NCBI RefSeq assembly: GCF_021462525.1
Contig: NZ_JAKEDT010000022.1
Span: 1-40,394 of the forward strand
Reading direction: 5' to 3'
DNA from: Thermus caliditerrae
Lineage (GTDB): Bacteria; Deinococcota; Deinococci; Deinococcales; Thermaceae
Length of the DNA: 40,394 nt
This document shows positions 8,421-14,784 of this stretch, one piece after another. The translations under genes and the position numbers were made by a program. The notes under the pieces were generated by a model, which saw only the letters and a list, made by a program, of their open reading frames with translations, was not told the origin of the DNA and ran no database searches. Position 1 is the first letter of the stretch; each line of letters begins with the position of its first letter.

Positions 8421-9862
8421 CGCACCACCTCCTTTTCCCAAAGGTAAAGAGGCCGCTGGGCCAGGCGGTGCTGGCTGAAGAAGAGGACCCGAAGCCGGTA
8501 CTTTCCCGGAGGGAGATCCTTGGGGAAGGGAAAGGCCACCCGCCGATCCCCCGGCCACTCCCACCCCAGGCGCTGGCAGGACCGCTCCCTGCAGAGCCAC
8601 ACCTGCACCCGGTACCCCTCAGCCCCCGAAAAGCGCAGGAAGCCCATCCCCTCCCCGGGCGGGATGGCGGCGTAGAGGAGGGCAGGAGGGGGCAGGGAGG
8701 GCCGGGTGGCCAGGTAGAGGAAGGGCAGGGCCCAGAGGAGGGCCACCGCCCCAGCGAAGCCCAAGGCGGCGGGAAGGCGCCCCCCCCGGGCCAGGGCCAT
8801 CCCCCCCACCAAGAAGAAGATCTCCCCCCGGAAAGGGCTGGGGACGCTGAAGGGGTTGTCGGTCATCCCCATGGCGGCAAAGGCCAGGAGGAGGGAGAAG
8901 AGGAGCCCCTCCCCCCAGGCCCCCGCCAAAAACCCCCCTGCCAGGAGGAGGAGACCCGCGGCCCCCAAAAGCCCGCTTTCCCCCAGGGCCTGGAGGAGGT
9001 GGTTGTGGGCGAAGGTCCAAAGGCCCCCAAGGGGCCTGAGCCCGTCCGGGCAGGCGAGGCCTTTGGCCTCGAGGAGGGGAAAGAGGAAGCAGTCCCCGAA
9101 AAGCGTCCCCTTCAGGTAATCCCCCAGCACATAAGGCCCCACCCCCGTCCAAGGGTGGGCCTGGAAGACCTCGTAGGCCCGAAGCCAAAGCCCCTCCCGC
9201 CCCGAGAGGTGGGCCTGGAAGAAGCGCTGGGAGATGGGGGTATCCAGGGAAAGGGCGGCGAAGAGGAGGAAGCCCGCCAGCCCCAAAGCCCAAAGCCCCC
9301 GCCCCCGGAAAAGAAGCCCCCCCGCACTTCCTAAAAGGAGGGCCAGCATCCCCCCGCGGCTGGCGGTGAGGAGGAGGACCGCCCCCCCCAAGAGGCCCAG
9401 GAGGAGGCGGAAGGGCCAGGGGTAGCGGACGTAAACCGCAAGGAGCACCCCCAAGGCCCCCAAGAACCCCAGGCCCACGGGGCTGTGGAAGGGGTGCATC
9501 AGCCTTATCTCGGCCACCTTGTCCCCAAAAACCAGGTAGGAGGCCAAAAGGGCGCTCCCGTAGAGGAGGAAAAGCCCGTAGCCCAAAGGCGCGAGGGCCC
9601 GGGCGGGCTCCGGGGCCTGGCGGGAAAGGGCCACCCCCGCCCCCACCAGCCCCAGGACATAAAGGACCCGGCCCAGGGCCAAGGGGAAGGCCAGGGGCTC
9701 GGGGGCCAACAGGGCAGGAAGGAGGAGGGAAAAGGCATAAAAGGCCAAAAGGCCCAGCGCCCAAGGGGCAAGCCGCCGCAGGTAGCCCAGGAACAAGGGG
9801 GCCAGGAGGGCCAGGGGAGGAAAGAGGGGGGCTAAGGCCAGGGCCAAGGGCAGGAAGCGCAC
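8417..9862 (-). CDS. O-antigen ligase/polymerase-like membrane protein (Wzy_C family)
   Basis: A protein of about 481 residues with roughly ten membrane segments. The large periplasmic loop carries the Wzy/WaaL signature, YEVFQAHPWTGVGPYVLGDY, and later WTFAHNHLLQALGESGLLG. These proteins join or transfer undecaprenyl-linked glycans outside the inner membrane. The last about 110 residues (after PPALLYAAIPPGEGMGFLRF) form a soluble beta-rich extension, unusual for the family, perhaps glycan-binding. I choose GTG 9862 because TATATT on the minus strand (9875-9870) ends seven bases before it, fitting a leaderless promoter; a TTG at 9871 would overlap that box. It is coupled to the CBM-like gene. 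Whether it is a ligase, polymerase or glycosylation enzyme cannot be told. Confidence 0.82.
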   Translation of the reverse strand: MRFLPLALALAPLFPPLALLAPLFLGYLRRLAPWALGLLAFYAFSLLLPALLAPEPLAFPLALGRVLYVLGLVGAGVALSRQAPEPARALAPLGYGLFLLYGSALLASYLVFGDKVAEIRLMHPFHSPVGLGFLGALGVLLAVYVRYPWPFRLLLGLLGGAVLLLTASRGGMLALLLGSAGGLLFRGRGLWALGLAGFLLFAALSLDTPISQRFFQAHLSGREGLWLRAYEVFQAHPWTGVGPYVLGDYLKGTLFGDCFLFPLLEAKGLACPDGLRPLGGLWTFAHNHLLQALGESGLLGAAGLLLLAGGFLAGAWGEGLLFSLLLAFAAMGMTDNPFSVPSPFRGEIFFLVGGMALARGGRLPAALGFAGAVALLWALPFLYLATRPSLPPPALLYAAIPPGEGMGFLRFSGAEGYRVQVWLCRERSCQRLGWEWPGDRRVAFPFPKDLPPGKYRLRVLFFSQHRLAQRPLYLWEKEVVR

Positions 9863-9869
9863 GTGGGAC

Positions 9870-9920
9870 AATATACGCCAAGGGAGCCCTAAGGCACTCC
9901 TCAGAACCCTAGTGTAAAGT
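9870..9920. promoter_or_regulatory. Divergent leaderless promoter pair
   Basis: On the minus strand TATATT (9875-9870) lies seven bases before the GTG of the O-antigen ligase-like gene. On the plus strand TAAAGT (9915-9920) lies seven bases before the ATG of the LptC-like gene. Both spacings fit transcripts that begin at the start codon. No convincing -35 hexamers are seen, so the call rests on the -10 elements and their spacing. Confidence 0.45.
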
Positions 9921-9927
9921 GCTAAGC

Positions 9928-10563
9928 ATGAACCGGCTTGGCCGCCTCTTGCCCGTGGCCCCCCTGATCCTGGCCCTGGCCCTGGGGGCCCGCTTTGCCG
10001 CCTTCAGCGTGGAGCCCTTTGGCCCCCAGCGGGTCAACCTGGACACCGGCATCACCACCCTGCCCCAAGGGGGCATCCTCACCGACAACGAAAACGGCCT
10101 GCGCCTTAAGGGGAGCTACATCGAGTACAAGGAGGGTAGCTTCGTGCGGGCCCGGGGGGTGGAGCTCCTCTCCCAGCGGGAAACCTTCCTGGCCCAGACC
10201 CTGGACCACGACATCCCCAAGCAGGAGGCCCGCTTCACCGGCCTCACCTTCAGCAACCCCGACTTCAAGGGCCTGAAGGCGGAAAGGGCCCTGGCCCTCT
10301 TCGCCGAGGAGATCGTGGTCCTGAAGGGCAGGGTGCAGGCGGATAGCCCCAGACTCCAGGCGGAGACCCTGGTGGTGGACCTAAAGGCCAGGGAAGCCCT
10401 GGCCCTGGGAAGCTTCACCTACCAGGAGGGCCGGGCCACCCTCAGGGGCCAGGGGCCAAGCGCCCGCCTTTACCTGCGCTTCCAAGGCGGTAAGGTCCAG
10501 GCCAGCACCCGCATCCCCGATAGCGCCGCCCGCCTGGGGCAGTACGCGGGCCGCCTCCCATGA
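9928..10563 (+). CDS. LptC/LptA (OstA-like) periplasmic protein
   Basis: A 211-residue protein with an N-terminal signal/anchor (NRLGRLLPVAPLILALALGA) and then a series of short beta strands typical of the LptC/LptA jellyroll: GILTDNENGLRLKGSYIEYK, FVRARGVELLSQRETFLAQT, LKAERALALFAEEIVVLKGR, LQAETLVVDLKAREALA. In the Lpt machine such proteins carry lipid across the periplasm from the inner-membrane transporter to LptD. I start at ATG 9928, seven bases after the -10-like TAAAGT; an in-frame GTG at 9919 would overlap that element. The stop overlaps the start of the permease gene (ATGA). The retained hydrophobic N-terminus fits an LptC-like anchored subunit better than soluble LptA, but the two are hard to separate by eye. 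Confidence 0.72.
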   Translation: MNRLGRLLPVAPLILALALGARFAAFSVEPFGPQRVNLDTGITTLPQGGILTDNENGLRLKGSYIEYKEGSFVRARGVELLSQRETFLAQTLDHDIPKQEARFTGLTFSNPDFKGLKAERALALFAEEIVVLKGRVQADSPRLQAETLVVDLKAREALALGSFTYQEGRATLRGQGPSARLYLRFQGGKVQASTRIPDSAARLGQYAGRLP

Positions 10564-11666
10564 CCCTCTACCGCCACCTCCTCAGGGAGAGCCTCCCCGT
10601 CCTCCTCCTCGCCCTCCTCTTCCTCACCGCCGTCTTCCTCTTCGGCTTCTTCTACGCCGGGGCCCGGTGGCTGGAAGGGGTGCCCCTCCCCAAGGTGGCC
10701 CGCTGGCTCGCCTACCACGTGCCCGGGGTTTTGGTGCAGGTCTTCCCCATCGCCCTGGTCACCACCACCGTGCTGGTCTTCGGGAGGCTCTCTGCGGAAG
10801 GGGCCCAGTTCGCCCTCCTCTCCGGGGGAATCCCCCTGTGGCGGGCGGCGCTACCTCTCCTTTGGGTGGGGCTCCTCCTAAGCGGCCTAGCCCTTTACCT
10901 CCAGGAAAAGCTCGTCCCCCACTACAACGAAAGGGTGCGCACCGCCTGGTGGGACGAGATTCACACCCAGGGGGCGGGCCTTTTCCGCCTGAAGGGCCTG
11001 CAGATCCCCATCGGCCAGGGCCGAAGCCTCTACTTTGAGGACTTCGACATGGAGCGCAAGGAGATGGTAGGGGTGCGCATCGCCTCCTTCCGGGGGGAGG
11101 AGGGTACCTTTCTCTTCGCTGAAAGGGGGAGCTGGGAGGACAAGGTGATCACCCTGAAGGGCTACCGCCTCTACCGGGTGGACTTCCAGGAGGTGCCGGG
11201 GCTGGAAACCGCCCAGGACCTTTTGGCCCAGACCCGGAAGGTGTTCCGGGTGGTGAGCCAGGGGGAGGTCTTGGAGGTGGAGTCGGACCTCTCCCGGGCC
11301 CGGGCCATCGCTGACTACGCCGACACCTTCAGCTTCGGCCAGGACAGCCTTTCCCAGGCTTGGGCCAAGATCCGCGACCCCTTCCTGGCCCCCCTGGAGA
11401 AGTGGCGGGCCCGGCTGGAGTTCCACTCCAAGCTGGCCCTGCCCCTGGCCAACCTGGTCCTGGTCCTCCTGGCGGCGGCCATGGCCCTCAGGTACGGCCG
11501 GAGCACGGGGCTCGCCCTGGGCCTCAGCGTGGTCCTGGCCCTGGGTTACTACGGGGCTTTCTTCCTGGGCCGCTCCCTGGCGGGGATTGGGGCTTTGCCC
11601 CCGGAGGTGGGGGCCTGGGGGGCGAACCTCCTTTTCCTCCTCCTGGGCCTGCGGGCCCTCCGTTAA
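10560..11666 (+). CDS. LptF/LptG family permease (YjgP/YjgQ)
   Basis: A 368-residue membrane protein with the LptF/G plan. There are three N-terminal membrane segments (LPVLLLALLFLTAVFLFGFF; VQVFPIALVTTTVLVFGRLS; AALPLLWVGLLLSGLALYLQ), then LVPHYNERVR, a beta-rich periplasmic domain (about 140-255) and three C-terminal membrane segments (LALPLANLVLVLLAAAMALRYGR and following). The segment RLSAEGAQFALLSGGIPLWR matches the coupling-helix region that meets the LptB ATPase. In the family, LptF and LptG with LptB extract lipid from the inner membrane. Only one permease is present here and no ATPase, so partners should be encoded elsewhere, or it forms a homodimer. It overlaps the LptC-like gene and is followed by a strong terminator. 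Confidence 0.85.
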   Translation: MTLYRHLLRESLPVLLLALLFLTAVFLFGFFYAGARWLEGVPLPKVARWLAYHVPGVLVQVFPIALVTTTVLVFGRLSAEGAQFALLSGGIPLWRAALPLLWVGLLLSGLALYLQEKLVPHYNERVRTAWWDEIHTQGAGLFRLKGLQIPIGQGRSLYFEDFDMERKEMVGVRIASFRGEEGTFLFAERGSWEDKVITLKGYRLYRVDFQEVPGLETAQDLLAQTRKVFRVVSQGEVLEVESDLSRARAIADYADTFSFGQDSLSQAWAKIRDPFLAPLEKWRARLEFHSKLALPLANLVLVLLAAAMALRYGRSTGLALGLSVVLALGYYGAFFLGRSLAGIGALPPEVGAWGANLLFLLLGLRALR

Positions 11667-11673
11667 AAGCCTG

Positions 11674-11702
11674 ACCCCCTGGGCTTCCCCAGGGGGTTTT
11701 TC
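11674..11702 (+). terminator. Rho-independent terminator after the LptF/G-like gene
   Basis: A perfect 10-base-pair stem (ACCCCCTGGG, loop CTTC, CCCAGGGGGT; 11674-11697) is followed directly by a run of T's. It lies eight bases after the stop codon. Confidence 0.9.
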
Positions 11703-11778
11703 TGGTGGAGCCGAGGGGATTCGAACCCCTGACCTCCTCAATGCCATTGAGGCGCGCTCCCAACTGCGCCACGGCCCC
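11703..11778 (-). tRNA. tRNA-Ala (anticodon GGC)
   Basis: A 76-base tRNA on the minus strand with CCA encoded. The acceptor stem GGGGCCG pairs with CGGCTCC and contains the G3:U70 wobble that marks alanine tRNAs. The anticodon stem is CCTCA/TGAGG with seven-base loop ATGGCAT, giving anticodon GGC. The T arm is CAGGGGTTCGAATCCCCTC with the TTCGAAT loop. Its 3' end abuts the terminator of the convergent permease gene. Confidence 0.97.
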
Positions 11779-11789
11779 AGGCAACGCCT

Positions 11790-11818
11790 ATGGTACCGAG
11801 GGGGAAGGCTTTTGTCAA
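11790..11818 (-). promoter_or_regulatory. Promoter of tRNA-Ala
   Basis: On the minus strand a perfect -35 TTGACA (11818-11813), 17-base spacer and -10 TACCAT (11795-11790) end about 11 bases before the tRNA 5' end. The -35 box contains the stop codon of secG, so the tRNA can be made independently of the secG transcript. Confidence 0.8.
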
Positions 11819-12042
11819 CGGGGCCAGAGGCCGATGAGGAGAGCCAAGGCCACGAAGATGACCCCCAGGAGGATGGTCAGGCGGTAGAGGCCGCCCGTAA
11901 CCCCGCGGGCGGAGAAGAGGTCCGCGGAAGCCCCCATGAGGTCCCCCGCCCCCTGCTTGGGCTCCTGCACCAGGACCAGGTAGACCAAAAGCCCCGCCAC
12001 GCCCAGGTAGAGAAGGATGACCAAGGTGTAAAGAAAGTCCAT
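11815..12042 (-). CDS. secG: Preprotein translocase subunit SecG
   Basis: A 75-residue protein with two membrane helices (FLYTLVILLYLGVAGLLVYLVLVQ at the N-terminus; LTILLGVIFVALALLIGLW at the C-terminus) joined by the SecG loop QEPKQGAGDLMGASADLFSARG, whose QGxG...LFxxRG pattern is characteristic. It is the small third subunit of the SecYEG channel that assists SecA-driven export. Length is normal for the family. It has its own promoter and is followed by the tRNA-Ala gene, whose -35 box includes its stop codon. Confidence 0.95.
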   Translation of the reverse strand: MDFLYTLVILLYLGVAGLLVYLVLVQEPKQGAGDLMGASADLFSARGVTGGLYRLTILLGVIFVALALLIGLWPR

Positions 12043-12051
12043 ACCCCTACC

Positions 12052-12080
12052 ACTTTAGCGCGGGGAGGGTGGGGTGTCCA
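12052..12080 (-). promoter_or_regulatory. Promoter of secG
   Basis: On the minus strand TGGACA (12080-12075), a 17-base spacer and TAAAGT (12057-12052) precede the secG ATG (12042) by nine bases, so the transcript should be leaderless or nearly so. The -35 box lies inside a perfect hairpin-like palindrome (GGGGTG, TC, CACCCC; 12071-12084) between secG and the divergent dehydratase gene. Confidence 0.65.
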
Positions 12081-12107
12081 CCCCGTGCGGTGAGGCAAGA
12101 TGGGGCC

Positions 12108-13040
12108 ATGGAACTGGCCGACATCTACGCCGCCCTCCGGCGCATCCGCCCCTACATCCACCGCACACCCCTCCTCACCTCGAGGCTCCTGGATGAGCTC
12201 CTGGGCAAACGCCTTTTCCTCAAGGCCGAGCACCTGCAAAAGACCGGGAGCTTCAAGGCCCGGGGGGCGCTGGCCAAGGCCCTCACCCTGGAGAACCCCA
12301 AAGGCCTCCTGGCCGTCTCTAGCGGCAACCACGCCCAAGGGGTGGCCTACGCCGCCCAGGTCCTGGGGGTGAAGGCCCTCATCGTCATGCCCGAGGACGC
12401 GAGCCCCTTCAAGAAGCAGGCCACCCGGGCCTACGGGGCCGAGGTGGTGGACCAGGGGGTGCGGGTGGAAAACCGGGAGGAGGTGGCTAGGGCCCTCCAG
12501 GAGGAAACCGGCTACGCCTTCCTCCACCCCTTCGACGACCCTCTGGTCATGGCCGGGCAGGGGACGGCGGGGCTGGAGCTCATGGCCCAGGCCGCGGGGC
12601 TGGGGGTCTTCCCCGAGGCGGTCTTGGTCCCCGTGGGCGGGGGCGGGCTCATCGCTGGGGTGGCCACCGCGGTGAAGGCCCTTGCCCCCACCACCCTGGT
12701 CCTGGGGGTGGAGCCCGAAGGGGCGGACGACGCCAGAAGGAGCCTGGAGCGGGGCGAGATCGTGCGCCTTCAAGAAGCCCCCAGGACCCGGGCGGACGGG
12801 GTGCGGACCCTGGCCTTGGGACGGCACACCTTCCCCATCCTCCAGAGGCGGGTGGACGCCATCCTCCCGGTGAGCGAGGAGGCCATCCTCGAGGCCGAGC
12901 GCCTCCTCTTCACCCGCACCAAGCAGGTGGTGGAGCCCACCGGGGCCCTGCCCCTGGCGGCGGTGCTGGCGCACGGGGAAAAGCTCCCCCAAACCCTCGC
13001 CCTCCTCCTCTCCGGTGGCAACCGGGACTTCTCTCCCTAG
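12108..13040 (+). CDS. PLP-dependent serine/threonine dehydratase
   Basis: A 310-residue fold-type II PLP enzyme. The Schiff-base Lys is about residue 50 in KTGSFKARGA, SSGNHAQGVA (71-80) is the substrate loop, PVGGGGLIAG (175-184) binds the PLP phosphate, and LLSGGNRD is near the end. This is the catalytic domain of threonine ammonia-lyase, which makes 2-oxobutanoate from threonine. There is no C-terminal ACT regulatory domain, so it resembles the short catabolic or serine/threonine dehydratases rather than full-length IlvA; serine racemase or hydroxyaspartate lyase activity is also possible. I start at ATG 12108, where MELADIYAALRRI gives the usual N-terminus; an upstream extension from 12069 is unconserved. 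It is divergent from secG. Confidence 0.85.
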   Translation: MELADIYAALRRIRPYIHRTPLLTSRLLDELLGKRLFLKAEHLQKTGSFKARGALAKALTLENPKGLLAVSSGNHAQGVAYAAQVLGVKALIVMPEDASPFKKQATRAYGAEVVDQGVRVENREEVARALQEETGYAFLHPFDDPLVMAGQGTAGLELMAQAAGLGVFPEAVLVPVGGGGLIAGVATAVKALAPTTLVLGVEPEGADDARRSLERGEIVRLQEAPRTRADGVRTLALGRHTFPILQRRVDAILPVSEEAILEAERLLFTRTKQVVEPTGALPLAAVLAHGEKLPQTLALLLSGGNRDFSP

Positions 13041-13048
13041 GGAGACGG

Positions 13049-13060
13049 GGTAAGCTTACC
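13049..13060. promoter_or_regulatory. Perfect 12-base palindrome at the fhs start
   Basis: GGTAAGCTTACC is its own reverse complement and ends two bases before the GTG of fhs. It contains TAAGCT six bases before the start codon, the position expected for a -10 element of a leaderless transcript. It may be an operator over the promoter, or chance; there is no clear -35 box. Confidence 0.4.
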
Positions 13061-13062
13061 GC

Positions 13063-14694
13063 GTGATCGTCAAGGAAGCGCTTCTACCCATCGAGGAAGT
13101 GGCGGCCAAGCTGGGATTGGGCAAGGACCGGCTCTACCCCTACGGCCCCCACATGGCCAAGGTGCTGGGGGAGCCCCCTAAGGCCAAGGGCCGGCTCATC
13201 CTGGTCACGGCCATCACCCCCACCCCGGCGGGGGAGGGCAAAACCACCACGGCCATCGGGCTAGTGGACGCCCTCTGGCGCCTGGGGAAGAAGGCGGCCT
13301 TGGCCCTAAGGGAACCCTCCTTGGGCCCCGTCTTCGGGGTGAAGGGCGGGGCCACGGGGGGCGGCAGGGCGCGGGTGGAGCCCCGGCACGAGATCAACCT
13401 CCACTTCACCGGGGACTTCCACGCGGTGACCAGCGCGGTGAACCTCCTGAACGCCCTTTTGGACAACCACCTCTACCAGGGGAACACCCTGGGAATCGAC
13501 CCCCGGCGCATCGAGCTCAAGCGGGCCATCGACATGAACGACCGGGCCCTAAGGCACATCGTCCTGGGCCTGGGGGGGAAGGCCCACGGGGTGCCGCGGG
13601 AGGGAAGCTTTGAGCTCACCGTGGCCAGCGAGGTCATGGCCCTCATGGCCCTCTCCCGGGACTTCAAGGACTTGAAGCGCCGCCTGGGCAAGATCCGCGT
13701 GGGCTTCACCTACGAGGGCAAGCCCATCTACGCCGAGGACCTGGGGGCGGTGGGCGCCATGGCCGCCCTCCTCAGGCAGGCCTTCCTCCCCAACCTGGTG
13801 CAGACGGCGGAGGGCAACCCCGCCTTCGTCCACATGGGGCCTTTTGGCAACATCGCCCACGGCACCAACTCCCTGAGGGCCAGCCTCTTCGCCTTAGGCC
13901 TCGCGGACTACGTGGTGCAGGAGGCGGGGTTCGCCACGGATCTCGGCCTGGAGAAGTTCATGAACGTGGTGGCCCGCACAGGGGGCCTGGTGCCGGAGGC
14001 GGTGGTGCTGGTGGCCACGGTGCGGGCCCTCCGCTACCACGGGGGCCAGGACGCCTACGAGATGCCGGACCTCGAGGCCCTGAAGCGGGGCCTGGCCAAC
14101 CTGGAAAAGCATGTGGAGAACGTGGAGCTTTTCGGCTTTAAACCCGTGATCGCCCTCAACCGCTTCCCCACGGACGCCCCCGAGGAGATCGCCCTCCTGC
14201 GGGCCTTCGCCGAGGAACGGGGCCTCCCCTTCGCCCTGAGCGAGGTCTACGCCAGGGGCGGGGAAGGGGGCCTGGAGCTGGCGGAACAGGTGCTCCACGC
14301 CCTGGAGCTTCCCCACGCCTACCGCCCCCTTTACCCCCTCGAGGCCCCCCTGGAGGAGAAAGTGGCCACCATCGCCCAGAAGGTCTACGGGGCGGAGGGG
14401 GTGGAGTGGAGCGAGGAGGCTAAGAAGGCCCTGAAAGCCGCCCAAAAGGAAGGGTGCGGGGCCCTGCCGGTGGTCATGGCCAAGGCGGCCACCTCCCTCT
14501 CCGACAACCCCAAGCTCCGGGGAAGGCCCCAGGGCTTTAGGGTCCGGGTCACGGACCTCAAGTGCCGCCTCGGGGCGGGGTTCGTGGTGGTCTACATGGG
14601 CGGGATCGAAACCCTGCCCGGCCTCCCCAAGGTGCCCCAGGCCCTCTCCATCGACGTGGACGAGGAGGGAAACATCCGGGGAATGGACTACTGA
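13063..14694 (+). CDS. fhs: Formate-tetrahydrofolate ligase
   Basis: A 543-residue enzyme that makes 10-formyl-tetrahydrofolate from formate, ATP and tetrahydrofolate. The ATP-binding P-loop TPTPAGEGKTTTAIGL lies at 52-67, followed by typical family blocks: REPSLGPVFGVKGGATGGGR, INLHFTGDFHAVTSA, NLLNALLDNHLYQGN, AEDLGAVGAMAALL and the C-terminal GAGFVVVYMGGIETLPGLPK. Length matches the family. The GTG start follows a 12-base palindrome by two bases, with no ribosome binding site. It lies 22 bases after the dehydratase gene; the two may be cotranscribed, with serine/threonine breakdown and C1 metabolism loosely related. Confidence 0.95.
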   Translation: MIVKEALLPIEEVAAKLGLGKDRLYPYGPHMAKVLGEPPKAKGRLILVTAITPTPAGEGKTTTAIGLVDALWRLGKKAALALREPSLGPVFGVKGGATGGGRARVEPRHEINLHFTGDFHAVTSAVNLLNALLDNHLYQGNTLGIDPRRIELKRAIDMNDRALRHIVLGLGGKAHGVPREGSFELTVASEVMALMALSRDFKDLKRRLGKIRVGFTYEGKPIYAEDLGAVGAMAALLRQAFLPNLVQTAEGNPAFVHMGPFGNIAHGTNSLRASLFALGLADYVVQEAGFATDLGLEKFMNVVARTGGLVPEAVVLVATVRALRYHGGQDAYEMPDLEALKRGLANLEKHVENVELFGFKPVIALNRFPTDAPEEIALLRAFAEERGLPFALSEVYARGGEGGLELAEQVLHALELPHAYRPLYPLEAPLEEKVATIAQKVYGAEGVEWSEEAKKALKAAQKEGCGALPVVMAKAATSLSDNPKLRGRPQGFRVRVTDLKCRLGAGFVVVYMGGIETLPGLPKVPQALSIDVDEEGNIRGMDY

Positions 14695-14699
14695 GGCCA

Positions 14700-14780
14700 C
14701 CCCACCTTGGCTTGCGCCAAGGTGGGGGCCCCGGCCAACCCAGGGCTTCAGGGCCGCCGCCGTGGCTTGCGCCGCGGAGG
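14700..14780. terminator. Twin hairpins between convergent fhs and carA
   Basis: Hairpin 1 (14700-14727) has a perfect 12-base-pair stem with a four-base loop. Hairpin 2 (14757-14780) has seven pairs including one wobble, a mismatch, then two more. Both have the same core, GGCTTGCGCC on the plus strand, so on the minus strand (carA transcript) both loops are GCAA tetraloops of the GNRA type. Neither has a T run. They probably act as a bidirectional, T-less terminator or mRNA-end stabiliser for both genes. Confidence 0.6.
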
Positions 14781-14784
14781 GCGT

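Noticed and set aside
8007-8600. Longer version of the CBM-like protein starting at 8600
   Set aside because: The upstream 60 codons overlap the O-antigen-ligase-like gene and look like a shadow; GTG 8420 gives a membrane segment at the N-terminus and a GTGA overlap.
8619-9881. 420-codon minus-strand frame overlapping the O-antigen-ligase-like gene
   Set aside because: Extremely Pro/Gly-rich translation with no motifs; it is a frame-shifted shadow of the hydrophobic protein.
12069-12107. Upstream extension of the dehydratase gene from 12069
   Set aside because: It would overlap the palindrome and promoter region, and the 13 extra residues do not resemble the family N-terminus.
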